A stretch of 64,000 nt of DNA, taken from positions 3,217 to 67,216 of the forward strand of contig DASVPY010000019.1 in the NCBI GenBank assembly GCA_036389395.1, read 5' to 3'. The notes below the pieces were generated by a model. The model was not told the DNA's origin. It saw only the letters and a program-made list of their open reading frames with translations, and made no database searches. Source of the DNA: QHXQ01 sp036389395 (GTDB lineage: Bacteria > Acidobacteriota > Blastocatellia > Pyrinomonadales > Pyrinomonadaceae). How positions within the stretch are numbered: position 1 is the stretch's first letter; each line of letters starts with the position of its first letter. Below are positions 33,741 through 44,080 of the stretch, in pieces. The position numbers were made by a program, and so were the translations under genes.

Positions 33741-34792
33741 CAGAAGGCACGACCAACGAGCGACAGCAGACTGTGCCGGCGGCGGAGGCGGCGAGCGCGC
33801 GCGGGGCGGGGCGCGCGGGCGAGTTGGTGCGCGTGCGCGGGCTGTTCAAGCATTTCCCCGTCGAGGGCGGCGACGACGTGGTGCGGGCGGTGGACGGCGT
33901 GACGTTCGAGATTTACGAGGGCGAGACGCTGGGGCTGGTGGGCGAGTCGGGCTGCGGCAAGTCCACGGTCGGGCGCTGCCTGCTGCGCCTGATCGAGCCG
34001 ACGCGCGGCGAGATCGGCTTCGCCGGGCGGGACGTGCGCGCGCTCTCCGGCGGTGAACTGCGCGCGCTGCGGCGCGAGATGCAGATCATCTTCCAAGACC
34101 CGTACGCCAGCTTGAACCCGCGTATGCGCGTGCGCGACATCGTGGCCGAGCCGCTCGTCATTCACGGCATCGGCACGCGCGCAGAGCAGCGCGCGCGCGT
34201 GGCCGAGTTGCTCGGCAAGGTCGGGCTTGACCCGGAGTACATGAACCGCTACCCGCACGAGTTCTCCGGCGGGCAGCGGCAGCGCATCGGCATCGCCCGC
34301 GCGCTCGCGCTGAACCCGAAGCTCGTCGTGGCGGACGAGCCGGTCTCGGCGCTCGACGTGTCGGTGCAGGCGCAGGTCGTGAACCTGCTCGCGGACTTGC
34401 AGCGCGAGCTGAAACTCACTTACCTGTTCATCTCGCACGGGCTGGCGGTGGTCGAGCACATCTCGGATCGCGTCGCGGTGATGTACCTGGGGCGCATCGT
34501 CGAGGTCGCGCCCGCGGCGGAGTTGTACGCGAACCCGCTGCACCCGTACACGCGGGCACTGCTGTCCGCCATCCCCGTGCCCGACCCGGCGCGCAAGCGC
34601 GAGCGCATCGTGCTCCGGGGCGACGTGCCGACGCCGATCAACCCGCCGCGCGGCTGCCGCTTCCACACGCGCTGCCCCGAGGCGATCCCCGAATGCGCGC
34701 AGATCGATCCAGACCTGCGCGCCGTCGCGCCCGGTCACACCGTCGCCTGCATCCGCGTGCCCGGTTGGGCAGACGCGCCGACCGCGGCCTGA
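33737..34792 (+). CDS. dppF: Oligopeptide/dipeptide ABC transporter ATP-binding protein (DppF/OppF)
   Basis: 351 residues, starting at TTG 33737, which overlaps the dppD stop (TTGA); GGGAGG lies about 10 nt upstream. Walker A GESGCGKSTVGRCLLRLI, IIFQDPYASLNPRMRV, signature FSGGQRQRIGIARAL, Walker B LVVADEPVSALDVS and the C-terminal Cys motif CRFHTRCPEAIPEC. The overlap implies translational coupling. The reading frame is also open upstream inside dppD, but the family N-terminus supports the start chosen. Confidence 0.93.
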   Translation: MTEGTTNERQQTVPAAEAASARGAGRAGELVRVRGLFKHFPVEGGDDVVRAVDGVTFEIYEGETLGLVGESGCGKSTVGRCLLRLIEPTRGEIGFAGRDVRALSGGELRALRREMQIIFQDPYASLNPRMRVRDIVAEPLVIHGIGTRAEQRARVAELLGKVGLDPEYMNRYPHEFSGGQRQRIGIARALALNPKLVVADEPVSALDVSVQAQVVNLLADLQRELKLTYLFISHGLAVVEHISDRVAVMYLGRIVEVAPAAELYANPLHPYTRALLSAIPVPDPARKRERIVLRGDVPTPINPPRGCRFHTRCPEAIPECAQIDPDLRAVAPGHTVACIRVPGWADAPTAA

Positions 34793-34938
34793 CGGGGGGC
34801 GCGCGCTGAAACCGGCGGCGCGGCGCGGGCGTATCAAACGACGCTTTACACCACGCCCGGATTGCGGCAGACTTTGCGCCGACAGCCGAACGAGCCTCGG
34901 CCCCCGAACCCTTGCGAGGACGATTGGATCAAAAGACC

Positions 34939-35736
34939 ATGAGCGAACCCCAGAGCAACTACACGCCCTCAGACCTGCGCGCCGGCGCTGCCGACGACGC
35001 GCCCGTGATGTCCACGCCGCAGACTTTGGCCGGCATCTTCTTCGAGCCGGGGCGCACCTTCGAGGCGCTGCGCGCGCGCCCGCGCTTCCTCGTCGCCGCG
35101 CTCATCATCGCCGTGACCTTCTCGGTCTATCAGGTCTTGCTCATCCAGCGCATCGGCGGCTACGAGGCGTTCGTCCGCGCGCAGATCGAGGCCGCGCCGC
35201 GCACCGCCGACCTGCCGGCCGAGCAGAAGGAGCAGGCCATCGCGATGCAGACCAGGCCGCCCTTCAAGGCCATCGGCTACCTGGCACCGATCATCGGCGT
35301 GGCGCTGTTCGTGGCGGTCGGCGGCGCGCTCTACCTGCTCGGCGCGCTGCTGATGGGCAAGGGCATCAGCTACAAGCAGGCGGTGGCCGTCTGGGTCTAC
35401 TCGGGCCTGCCGCCGGCCCTCGTCGTGCTCGTGGCGAACCTGCTCCTGCTCTTCCTGAAGTCGCCCGACGACATGGACATCGCGGGCGCGAGCCGCGGCC
35501 TCGTCCACGCGAACCTCGGCCTGCTCGTGAGCGGCACGGCGCACCCCATCCTGGCCACCCTGCTCGGCTCGCTCGACCTGTTCCGGCTCTACGGGCTGTT
35601 CCTCGCCGCCCTGGGGCTGCGCAAGGTCGGGCGCATGTCGCCCGGCTCGGCGTGGACGGTCGTGCTGCTCATCTTCCTGCTCGGCGTGCTGCTCACCGTC
35701 GGCATCGCCGCCATGACCGGCACGCCCATGGCCTGA
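34939..35736 (+). CDS. Yip1-family membrane protein
   Basis: 265 residues from ATG 34939. An N-terminal soluble 30 residues, then TLAGIFFEPGRTFEALRARPRFLVAALI, typical of the bacterial Yip1 domain; five hydrophobic helices follow, with GKGISYKQAVAVWVYSGLPPALV between helices 3 and 4. These proteins often neighbour MacAB-type ABC transporters, as here, but their function is not established. Confidence 0.87.
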   Translation: MSEPQSNYTPSDLRAGAADDAPVMSTPQTLAGIFFEPGRTFEALRARPRFLVAALIIAVTFSVYQVLLIQRIGGYEAFVRAQIEAAPRTADLPAEQKEQAIAMQTRPPFKAIGYLAPIIGVALFVAVGGALYLLGALLMGKGISYKQAVAVWVYSGLPPALVVLVANLLLLFLKSPDDMDIAGASRGLVHANLGLLVSGTAHPILATLLGSLDLFRLYGLFLAALGLRKVGRMSPGSAWTVVLLIFLLGVLLTVGIAAMTGTPMA

Positions 35737-35743
35737 CGGCGGA

Positions 35744-35823
35744 AAAGTTCAAGGTGCAAAGTTCAAGGTTCAAGGTTCAGCAGACAGCGAACCTTGAACC
35801 TTGAACTTTGCACCTTGAACTTT
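35744..35823. repeat. GTTCAAG heptamer element with perfect 35-bp arms
   Basis: Arms 35744-35778 and 35789-35823 are exact reverse complements and even share an irregular unit (GGTGCAA mirrored as TTGCACC). The spacer is 10 nt. It lies between the convergent Yip1 gene and the last permease gene, 2 nt from the latter's stop codon, and may act as a terminator there. Confidence 0.92.
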
Positions 35824-35824
35824 C

Positions 35825-37081
35825 TTACTCGTACCTCAGTGCTTCGATGGGATCGAGGCGGGCGGCCTTCCAGGCGGGCCAGAGGCCGAAGATGATGCCG
35901 ATGCCGACGGAGGCGACGAAGCCGGCGATGGGGGCCCAGACGGGCACGTAGGACGGCACGAAGAGGCGGATCAGGAGCGTCGTGGCCCAGCCGAAGAGCA
36001 GGCCGACGAGACCGCCGAAGCCGGTCAACGTCATCGCCTCGATCAGAAACTGCCAGAGGATGTCGCGGCGGCGCGCGCCGACCGCCTTGCGCGTGCCGAT
36101 CTCGCGCGTCCGCTCCGTCACGCTGACGAGCATGATGTTCATCACGCCGATGCCGCCGACCATCAGGCCGACCGAGGAGATGACGACCATCGCGAGCGCG
36201 ACGCCCGCCGTGATCGAGCGGAAGTTGGCGATGGCCGACTCGGCCGTGGTGATGCCGAAGTTGTTCTTCTCGCCGAACGGGACCTGGCGGCGCACGCGCA
36301 GCAAGTCCGTCACCTGATCGACCGCCTCCTCCATCCGCCCCGCCTTCGCCACCGCCAGGATCGTCACGTCGTCGGCGTTCGGCTTGAGCTTGCGCGCCAC
36401 GTCGTAGGGGATGAAGATGACGTTGTTGTCGTCGTTGTTGCCGCTGCCGCCGCCCAACTGCTCGCGCTTCTCCAGCACGCCGACGACGCGGAACGCCTGC
36501 GCCCCGATGTCGATCTTCTGTTCGAGCGGCGACGAGTAGGGGAAGAAGTTCTCCGCGACCGACGTGCCGATGATGCAGACCTGCTGGTTCGTGTCGTTCT
36601 CGAACTGCGAGAACCAGCGCCCGTCGGCGACGACGTGGATGCCGGCGCGCTCGTAGTCGGGCAGCGTCCCGTTCAGGTTCACGGCCGAAGAGGTCTTGCC
36701 GTTGGCGGAGACCAAAAGCTTCTGCCCGAAGAAACTGTTCGTGATGTCGAGGAAGGGCACGGACAGCTCGACGGCGGGCAGCGTGCGCAAGGCCTCTGCG
36801 TCGTCGTAGGTCAACTCCTTGCGCATCCGCTCCTCGCGCGAGAGCCGGCCGACGTGGATGCCGGGGTTGAACTTCGTGACGATGATCGAGCGCGTGCCGA
36901 ACGACTCGATCTCTTTCGTCACCGCGAGATCGATGCCGCTGATGATCGAGGCAATCGCCATCACCGTCCAGACCCCGATCACGACGCCCACCACCGTCAG
37001 CACAGACCGCAGCTTGTTGGCGCGCAACGTCGCCAACGCCATCCAAAAGTTCTCGTAAATGTCGCTGCGGAGCAGGGGCAT
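35825..37081 (-). CDS. MacB-type ABC transporter permease (fourth of four)
   Basis: 418 residues. N-terminal helix (LRANKLRSVLTVVGVVIGVW), large periplasmic domain (about 45-280), then three C-terminal helices of the FtsX core with MVGGIGVMNIMLVSVTERTREIGTRKAVGARRRDIL and the ending PAWKAARLDPIEALRYE. Type VII ABC permeases dimerise and transmit ATPase work to the periplasm rather than passing substrate through the membrane. No ATPase domain is fused. It is the most distal gene of the operon starting at 45655. Confidence 0.93.
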   Translation of the reverse strand: MPLLRSDIYENFWMALATLRANKLRSVLTVVGVVIGVWTVMAIASIISGIDLAVTKEIESFGTRSIIVTKFNPGIHVGRLSREERMRKELTYDDAEALRTLPAVELSVPFLDITNSFFGQKLLVSANGKTSSAVNLNGTLPDYERAGIHVVADGRWFSQFENDTNQQVCIIGTSVAENFFPYSSPLEQKIDIGAQAFRVVGVLEKREQLGGGSGNNDDNNVIFIPYDVARKLKPNADDVTILAVAKAGRMEEAVDQVTDLLRVRRQVPFGEKNNFGITTAESAIANFRSITAGVALAMVVISSVGLMVGGIGVMNIMLVSVTERTREIGTRKAVGARRRDILWQFLIEAMTLTGFGGLVGLLFGWATTLLIRLFVPSYVPVWAPIAGFVASVGIGIIFGLWPAWKAARLDPIEALRYE

Positions 37082-37085
37082 AACA

Positions 37086-37222
37086 ACAGTAGTCAGTAGT
37101 CAGTAGTCAGAAGCCAGAAGTTAGTAACAGAAGGCCCGAAGCCGGAAGCCGGAACGCGGACGGCGGAAGATGGAATGTGCATTTTCATTCTGGCTTCTGG
37201 CTTCTGACTCCTGACTTCTAAG
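37086..37222. repeat. CAGAAGY heptamer element between two permease genes
   Basis: The left part mixes GTAGTCA and CAGAAGY/CCGGAAG heptamers (37086-37160); the right part is CTTCTGG/CTTCTGA/CTCCTGA (37190-37222). Arms are imperfect. It ends 3 nt from the stop codon of the upstream permease gene. Confidence 0.75.
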
Positions 37223-37224
37223 TT

Positions 37225-38463
<1,239 letters not shown>

Positions 38464-38537
38464 GGTGTCCCTATATTACGGGCGAAACCCGATTAAGTTG
38501 CAAGCCGCGGCGCGCGCCAGCGCCGCGACGCTTCGCC

Positions 38538-39191
38538 CTAACGCCGCTCGGCTTGCGCCCGCTCGATCAATTTCTCCATCAACACCTGCGCGCGGTGCAG
38601 GACAGGCCCGCCCATCGGGTCGCGCATGAGCGCGTCCATCGGCGCTTGCCCGAAGTGCAGGCCGCTGGGCGTCAACATGCTGATGCGCGCCGCGCCCGCG
38701 GACGGGGCGGGCGGGCGCTCACCCTCCCAGGGGCCGGTCTGCCGCGCCACGTCCGCGCCGGCTTCGAGCAGCGCGCCGACCGCGGCGTCGAGCGAAGTGT
38801 CGGGGCGCTCCCAGATGACGGCCGCGCCGCTGAAGTTGTAGTAGCGCGCCGTGCCGTCCTCGTAGGCCGCGACGATGTCGAGGCCTTCGGGCAGCGCCAC
38901 CTCGACCACGACGCCGTACACGCGCTTGGCCGCGTCCGCGGGAGGTTGGATGCCCAAGGCGCGCAGCCCGTGGTACGCCTGCAAGTAGTGGCGCGCTTCG
39001 AGCGCGGGCGTGGCTAAGATTGACTCGTAGGCGCGGCGGGCCGCCGCCTCGTCGTTCGCCTTGACGCTGTTGCGCGCCGCGACGAACGACGCCCAAGGCT
39101 CGGCCTGCGCGTCGTCGCCGCGCGGCCACAAATCAACCGGCACGTCGCCGAACAACGTGTCGCAGATGTCGCCGGGCGGGTGTTGGGACAT
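38538..39191 (-). CDS. Hypothetical protein inside the ABC operon
   Basis: 217 residues from ATG 39191 (MSQHPPGDICDTLFGDVPVD); a longer frame runs into repeat sequence and is unlikely. It includes ALEARHYLQAYHGLRALGI, a TPR-like helical pair, and YGVVVEVALPEGLDIVAAYEDGTARYYNFSG. No signal peptide. Proteins with the pattern AaYaDgtaRYyNysG seem to recur in several phyla, but I know no function. It may be unrelated to transport and only inserted in the operon. Confidence 0.7.
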   Translation of the reverse strand: MSQHPPGDICDTLFGDVPVDLWPRGDDAQAEPWASFVAARNSVKANDEAAARRAYESILATPALEARHYLQAYHGLRALGIQPPADAAKRVYGVVVEVALPEGLDIVAAYEDGTARYYNFSGAAVIWERPDTSLDAAVGALLEAGADVARQTGPWEGERPPAPSAGAARISMLTPSGLHFGQAPMDALMRDPMGGPVLHRAQVLMEKLIERAQAERR

Positions 39192-39193
39192 AG

Positions 39194-39350
39194 GGTTCAA
39201 GGTTAAAGGTTCAAAGTTCAAGGTTCAATGTTCAAAAGTCAACGCGCGCAGTCCAAGGTACGGAGTTCAACGTCCGACGCTCAGGGCGCGAGGCGCGGGC
39301 GCGCGCCGCGAACCTTGAACCTTGCACGTTGAACTTTGAACCTTGAACGC
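39194..39350. repeat. GTTCAAG heptamer element, long spacer
   Basis: Left arm (39194-39236) is GTTCAAR-type units, some decayed; right arm (39308-39350) is CTTGAAC-type units. The spacer of about 70 nt is GC-rich with a few decayed heptamers. It starts 3 nt upstream of the hypothetical gene's start codon and ends 2 nt from the stop codon of the permease gene at 39353. Confidence 0.8.
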
Positions 39351-39352
39351 TC

Positions 39353-40591
39353 TTATTCGTACCGCAGTGCTTCGATGGGGTCAAGGCGGGCGGCCTTCCA
39401 CGCGGGCCACATGCCGAAGATGATGCCGACGCTGGCGGAGATGCCGATGCCGACGCCGATGGCCCAGAGCGGCACGAAGGCGGGCAGCGGCGAGAACTTG
39501 TTCATCAACAGGCTGATGCCTTCGCCGACGGCGAGACCGCACAGGCCGCCGATGCCGGTTAAGACCACCGCTTCGATCAAGAACTGCGACAGGATGTTCG
39601 TGCGCGTCGCGCCGACCGCCTTGCGCACACCGATCTCTCTCGTCCGCTCGGTGACGCTGACGAGCATGATGTTCATGACGCCGATGCCGCCGATCATCAG
39701 GGCGACGAACGAGATGGCGGTCAGCACGAGCGCGGTCGCGCCGGTCAGTTGGTTGTAGAAGTCGAGCAGAGAGTCTTGCGACGAGACGCCGAAGTTGTTG
39801 GGCGCGCCCGCCGGCACGCGCCGACGCCGCCGCAGCAAGTCCGTGATCTCGTCCTGCACCGGCTTCACTTCGGCGCGCGAGGCGGGGCGCACGATGACGA
39901 AGAAGACGGTCTGCGGCGGCGACACTTCGGGGTAATATTTCTGGTAAGTCGTGTGGGGGATGAAGACCGTGTTGTCGCGCGACTGGCCGAAGAAGTTGCC
40001 CAGGGTCTGCATCACGCCGATGACGCGGAAGGGCGTGCCGCCGAGCTTGATCTCCTTGTCGAGCGGGTCGTCGTACTTGAAGAGCGCGCGCACCACGTCC
40101 TGCGCCAGCACGCAGACGTTGGCCCGCTCCTGCAAGTCGATCTCGTTGACGAAGCGCCCGCGCTCGACGTACTGCGAGTGGGTGAACTCGTAGTACTGCG
40201 AGACGCCGAGGAGCACGGGCGTGTCGGTCTGCTGATCGCCGTAGCGCAGCGTCTCGGAGATTTTGCGGAAGATGGGCGAGACGCCGACGACGCCCGGCAG
40301 TTCGCGCATGGCCGCCGCGTCTTCGAGCGTCAGTTCCTTGCGCTGCCGCTCCTCGGCGTTGGGCGGCCGGCCGAAGCTCGGATCGAACTTCGAGATGAAG
40401 ATCGTGTTCGACCCCAGCGACTCGATCTGCTCGGCGAACGCGCGGTTCAAGCCCTGTATGATCGACACCATGAAGGTCAGCGTGATCACCCCGATGGCCA
40501 CGCCCAGGATGGTCAACGCCGACCGCAGCTTATTCGCCCGCAGCGTCTCCACCGCCATCGCCGCCGACTCTTTGATGTCGTCGAAAGTCAT
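39353..40591 (-). CDS. MacB-type ABC transporter permease (second of four)
   Basis: 412 residues. N-terminal helix LRANKLRSALTILGVAIGVI, periplasmic MacB-like domain, then MIGGIGVMNIMLVSVTERTREIGVRKAVGATRTNIL and PAWKAARLDPIEALRYE. Closest by eye to the permease at 35825. Lies directly downstream of the toxin gene with a 10-nt gap, so it depends on transcription through the toxin-antitoxin pair. Confidence 0.93.
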   Translation of the reverse strand: MTFDDIKESAAMAVETLRANKLRSALTILGVAIGVITLTFMVSIIQGLNRAFAEQIESLGSNTIFISKFDPSFGRPPNAEERQRKELTLEDAAAMRELPGVVGVSPIFRKISETLRYGDQQTDTPVLLGVSQYYEFTHSQYVERGRFVNEIDLQERANVCVLAQDVVRALFKYDDPLDKEIKLGGTPFRVIGVMQTLGNFFGQSRDNTVFIPHTTYQKYYPEVSPPQTVFFVIVRPASRAEVKPVQDEITDLLRRRRRVPAGAPNNFGVSSQDSLLDFYNQLTGATALVLTAISFVALMIGGIGVMNIMLVSVTERTREIGVRKAVGATRTNILSQFLIEAVVLTGIGGLCGLAVGEGISLLMNKFSPLPAFVPLWAIGVGIGISASVGIIFGMWPAWKAARLDPIEALRYE

Positions 40592-40601
40592 TGACGCAAC
40601 T

Positions 40602-41087
40602 TCACTCGCCCACGAGCGCGAGCGCCTGATTCATGACCTTGTCGGCCAGATACATGCCGCTTTGCCTTAACTGAACTAAGAGCGGCCGGGCCGCCGCGAC
40701 GTGTCCGCGTTGCTTTGCCGTCAGCACCAAGCCGAGCGTGCCGCGCACGGGCAGGTTCAGGGCCGCAGCACAGCGGCGCGCGGCCGGGTCGTCAATGATC
40801 GCGTCCGCGCCGGGATGCGTGTAAGCCCACGCCAGCACCGCCGATTCGCCCGGCCCGAGGCCCCACGCCTGTATCTGCGGCGGGATTGCCGGGGACTGAC
40901 ATTCAATCAGCCAGGCGGTTTCAGCCAAAGCGCGCGCGGTCGGATCGTCAAGCCCACGCCGTCGCACTTCCGCCGCGACCGACTCAGGCACGAGCAGCTC
41001 CGGTGTGGCCAGTTGCAGCAGGGACAGCAGACCGGCGCGCGATAGAAAAATCAGAGGCGAGGCGTTGACCACGGCGCGCTCAGCCAC
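40602..41087 (-). CDS. DUF3368 PIN-like toxin
   Basis: 161 residues. VVNASPLIFLSRAGLLSLL, ESVAAEVRRRGLDDP, GPGESAVLAWAY, AIIDDPAARRCAAALNLPVRGTLGL: the four blocks of the DUF3368 branch of PIN nucleases (VapC-like). Usually paired with a UPF0175 antitoxin, which precedes it with an 8-nt overlap. It interrupts an ABC transporter operon in the same orientation. Confidence 0.9.
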   Translation of the reverse strand: MAERAVVNASPLIFLSRAGLLSLLQLATPELLVPESVAAEVRRRGLDDPTARALAETAWLIECQSPAIPPQIQAWGLGPGESAVLAWAYTHPGADAIIDDPAARRCAAALNLPVRGTLGLVLTAKQRGHVAAARPLLVQLRQSGMYLADKVMNQALALVGE

Positions 41088-41328
41088 GCTTGAGTTCCTT
41101 TGCCAGCTCGGTAAAGTCCACGACGAAGGCGTCCGCGCCCTCGCGTGCCAGGGCGAGCAGGAAATCTACTCGATCCAGCCCGGCGAGCTGCGCCGCCTTC
41201 TCCTGCGAGATGTCGCCGCGCTCGTACCAGTGAATCGCCGCCGCGAGCCGCAGGTCGCGCGCGAACTCCGCGGGCGAGCGGCGCAGCGCGGCCAGCACCT
41301 CGTCATCCAGTTCCAGCGTTATCTCCAT
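41080..41328 (-). CDS. UPF0175-family antitoxin
   Basis: 82 residues from ATG 41328 with GTGAGG upstream. ITLELDDEVLAALRRSPAEFARDLRLAAAIHWYERGDISQEKAAQLAGLDRVDFL is a strong UPF0175 match: a helical DNA-binding-like protein that neutralises DUF3368 toxins. Overlaps the toxin gene by 8 nt. Confidence 0.92.
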   Translation of the reverse strand: MEITLELDDEVLAALRRSPAEFARDLRLAAAIHWYERGDISQEKAAQLAGLDRVDFLLALAREGADAFVVDFTELAKELKRG

Positions 41329-41370
41329 CACGAACCTCACCGCCCGCGGAGTCGCAACTGTCGGCCGGCC

Positions 41371-42738
41371 TCACTCTGCCCGCAACGCCTCAATCGGGTC
41401 AAGCTGCGCGGCTGTCCAGGCGGGCCAGATGCCGCTGACGATGCCGACGACGGAGGAGACGGAGACGCCGAGCACCGCCGACCAGAGGCTAACGAGGAGC
41501 GGGAAGGCCATCAGCGCCGAGATGCCGTAGGCGAGACCGAAGCCGCACAGGACGCCGAGCGCGCCGCCGGTCGCCGCCAGCAGCATCGCTTCGATCAGGA
41601 ATTGCAGCAGGATGTCGCGCTGGCGCGCGCCGACCGCTTTGCGGATGCCGATCTCGCGCGTCCGCTCCGTCACACTGACGAGCATGATGTTCATGACCAC
41701 GATGCCGCCGACGACCAGCGAGACGGCGGCGACGCCGATGGTCACGAGGTAGATGTTGGCGGTGGCCTTCGAGTAGAGGTCGAGGAAGACGGCCTGCGTC
41801 TCGATGGTGAAGCCGTCCTCCGCCTCGTTGTTGAGCTGGCCGCGCCGGATGCGCATGATCGTGCGCACCTGATCCTCCGTCTCCTCGATCAACTCGGCCG
41901 AGCGCGCCTGCACGAAGACGACGAGCCGGCCCGTCTTCGGGCCGAAGGCCTTGCGGTAGGTCGGGTACGGGATGTAGACGTAGTTGTCGCGCGAGAAGCC
42001 GAAGATTTTGCCGAGCCGGTCGGGCACGCCGAGGACGCGGTACTCGCGCCCCTCGATGCGTATGATCTGCCCGACGACCTGCGCGCCCGGCGCGCCGCCG
42101 AACAGGTTGTCCACCACGTCCGGCCCGACGATGCACACGTCGCGCCCGGCCGCCTCTTCCGATTCCGTCCACTCGCGCCCGGCCGTCACGTTGATGTTGT
42201 CGAAGCCCAAGACCGAGTGCGTCGTGCCGCGCACGAGCACGCCCTCGGACTTCTGGTCGCCGTGCTTGACGGTGGCCTGCGTGTTCCAGGCCAGGCCCGT
42301 CCCGGCGCAGAGCGTGCAGCCGCGCGCCACCGCCTCGTAGTCCTCGACGACCATGTCCTTGCGGCGGTTGTACTTGACGAACGACTCGCGCGAGAGGATG
42401 ACCAGCGGGAACTTCGAGACCGAGAAGACCGTCGAGCCTTGCGCCGAGAAGGTCTGCGCGACCGTCTTGTCCAGGCCCTTGATGATCGTCACGACGGCGA
42501 TGACCGCCGCCACGCCGACCACGATCCCGATGAGCGTCAGAAACGTCCGCAGCTTGTTCGCGCGCAAACTCCCGCCCGCGATGCGCAACGACTCCAGCGT
42601 CGTCTGCACGAACGCCCAGCGCGCCCGCAGGCTTCGGCGCACGCGCGCGCGTTGGCCGTTGCGCGGCGCGTCGCCGGTCGGCGGCCGACTCAGCGTCGGC
42701 CCGCGCCCGGCAACCGGGATTTGCTCTTCGGTCAGCAT
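41371..42738 (-). CDS. MacB-type ABC transporter permease (first of four)
   Basis: 455 residues from ATG 42738; the N-terminus carries a 45-residue Arg/Pro-rich cytoplasmic extension absent from the other three. Then LRANKLRTFLTLIGIVVGVAA, the periplasmic domain with a CTLCAGTG dicysteine stretch, VVGGIVVMNIMLVSVTERTREIGIRKAVGARQRDIL, and PAWTAAQLDPIEALRAE. It is the permease nearest the ATPase and probably the core partner. Confidence 0.93.
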   Translation of the reverse strand: MLTEEQIPVAGRGPTLSRPPTGDAPRNGQRARVRRSLRARWAFVQTTLESLRIAGGSLRANKLRTFLTLIGIVVGVAAVIAVVTIIKGLDKTVAQTFSAQGSTVFSVSKFPLVILSRESFVKYNRRKDMVVEDYEAVARGCTLCAGTGLAWNTQATVKHGDQKSEGVLVRGTTHSVLGFDNINVTAGREWTESEEAAGRDVCIVGPDVVDNLFGGAPGAQVVGQIIRIEGREYRVLGVPDRLGKIFGFSRDNYVYIPYPTYRKAFGPKTGRLVVFVQARSAELIEETEDQVRTIMRIRRGQLNNEAEDGFTIETQAVFLDLYSKATANIYLVTIGVAAVSLVVGGIVVMNIMLVSVTERTREIGIRKAVGARQRDILLQFLIEAMLLAATGGALGVLCGFGLAYGISALMAFPLLVSLWSAVLGVSVSSVVGIVSGIWPAWTAAQLDPIEALRAE

Positions 42739-42911
42739 GGGGGAACTCTGGAAACCGCCGCCTCGAACCGCCGCGCGCCCGCCGCACGGTGACACCCTAA
42801 CTACTAAGACGGACGGGCGGCGGTTTTATTGTACCGGCCGCCAGAAGCGAAAAAGCGCGGCGAGCCGGCAACCCGACTCGCCGCGCCGCACGGGCGGCCG
42901 TCGAGCCGAGC

Positions 42912-43697
<786 letters not shown>

Positions 43698-43702
43698 TAC
43701 GG

Positions 43703-44062
43703 TTAACTCCCGGCAGCCGGGGGCTGCGCCGAGGGGACTTCGCCGCCCGCCGGGCCGTAGAAGAAGACCCAGACGGCGAAGTCGTCGGTGAAATTCTCGA
43801 AGCGGTGGACGACGCCCGCGGGCGCGAACAGGAAGTCGCCCGGCCCGAAGGGGCGGCGCGCGTCCGCGCTGACGAACTCGCCCGTGCCTTCGGCGACGAC
43901 GTAAATCTCGTCGCGCGCGTGCGGCCCTTGGGGGTCGTAGCCGCGCGGGGCGTAGAGCTTGACCTCCAGCGTGCCGTGCGCGAACAGGCGGACGGAGCGC
44001 TCGGCCGGCTCGGCGGCCAAACGCTCCAACGCCTCCGCGAACGTGACGCCGATGGTGGTCAT
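43703..44062 (-). CDS. Cupin-domain protein
   Basis: 119 residues. The two cupin motifs are visible: APRGYDPQGPHARDEIYVVAEGTGEFV and FGPGDFLFAPAGVVHRFEN, with His/Glu metal ligands (H of GPHARDE, E of DEIY, H of VVHRF). A small metal-binding barrel, enzymatic or regulatory. Lies 5 nt upstream of the ATPase gene and 18 nt after the adaptor gene, so it is part of the operon; its role in transport is unknown. Confidence 0.9.
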   Translation of the reverse strand: MTTIGVTFAEALERLAAEPAERSVRLFAHGTLEVKLYAPRGYDPQGPHARDEIYVVAEGTGEFVSADARRPFGPGDFLFAPAGVVHRFENFTDDFAVWVFFYGPAGGEVPSAQPPAAGS

Positions 44063-44080
44063 AGTCCGAATCGTCCGCGC

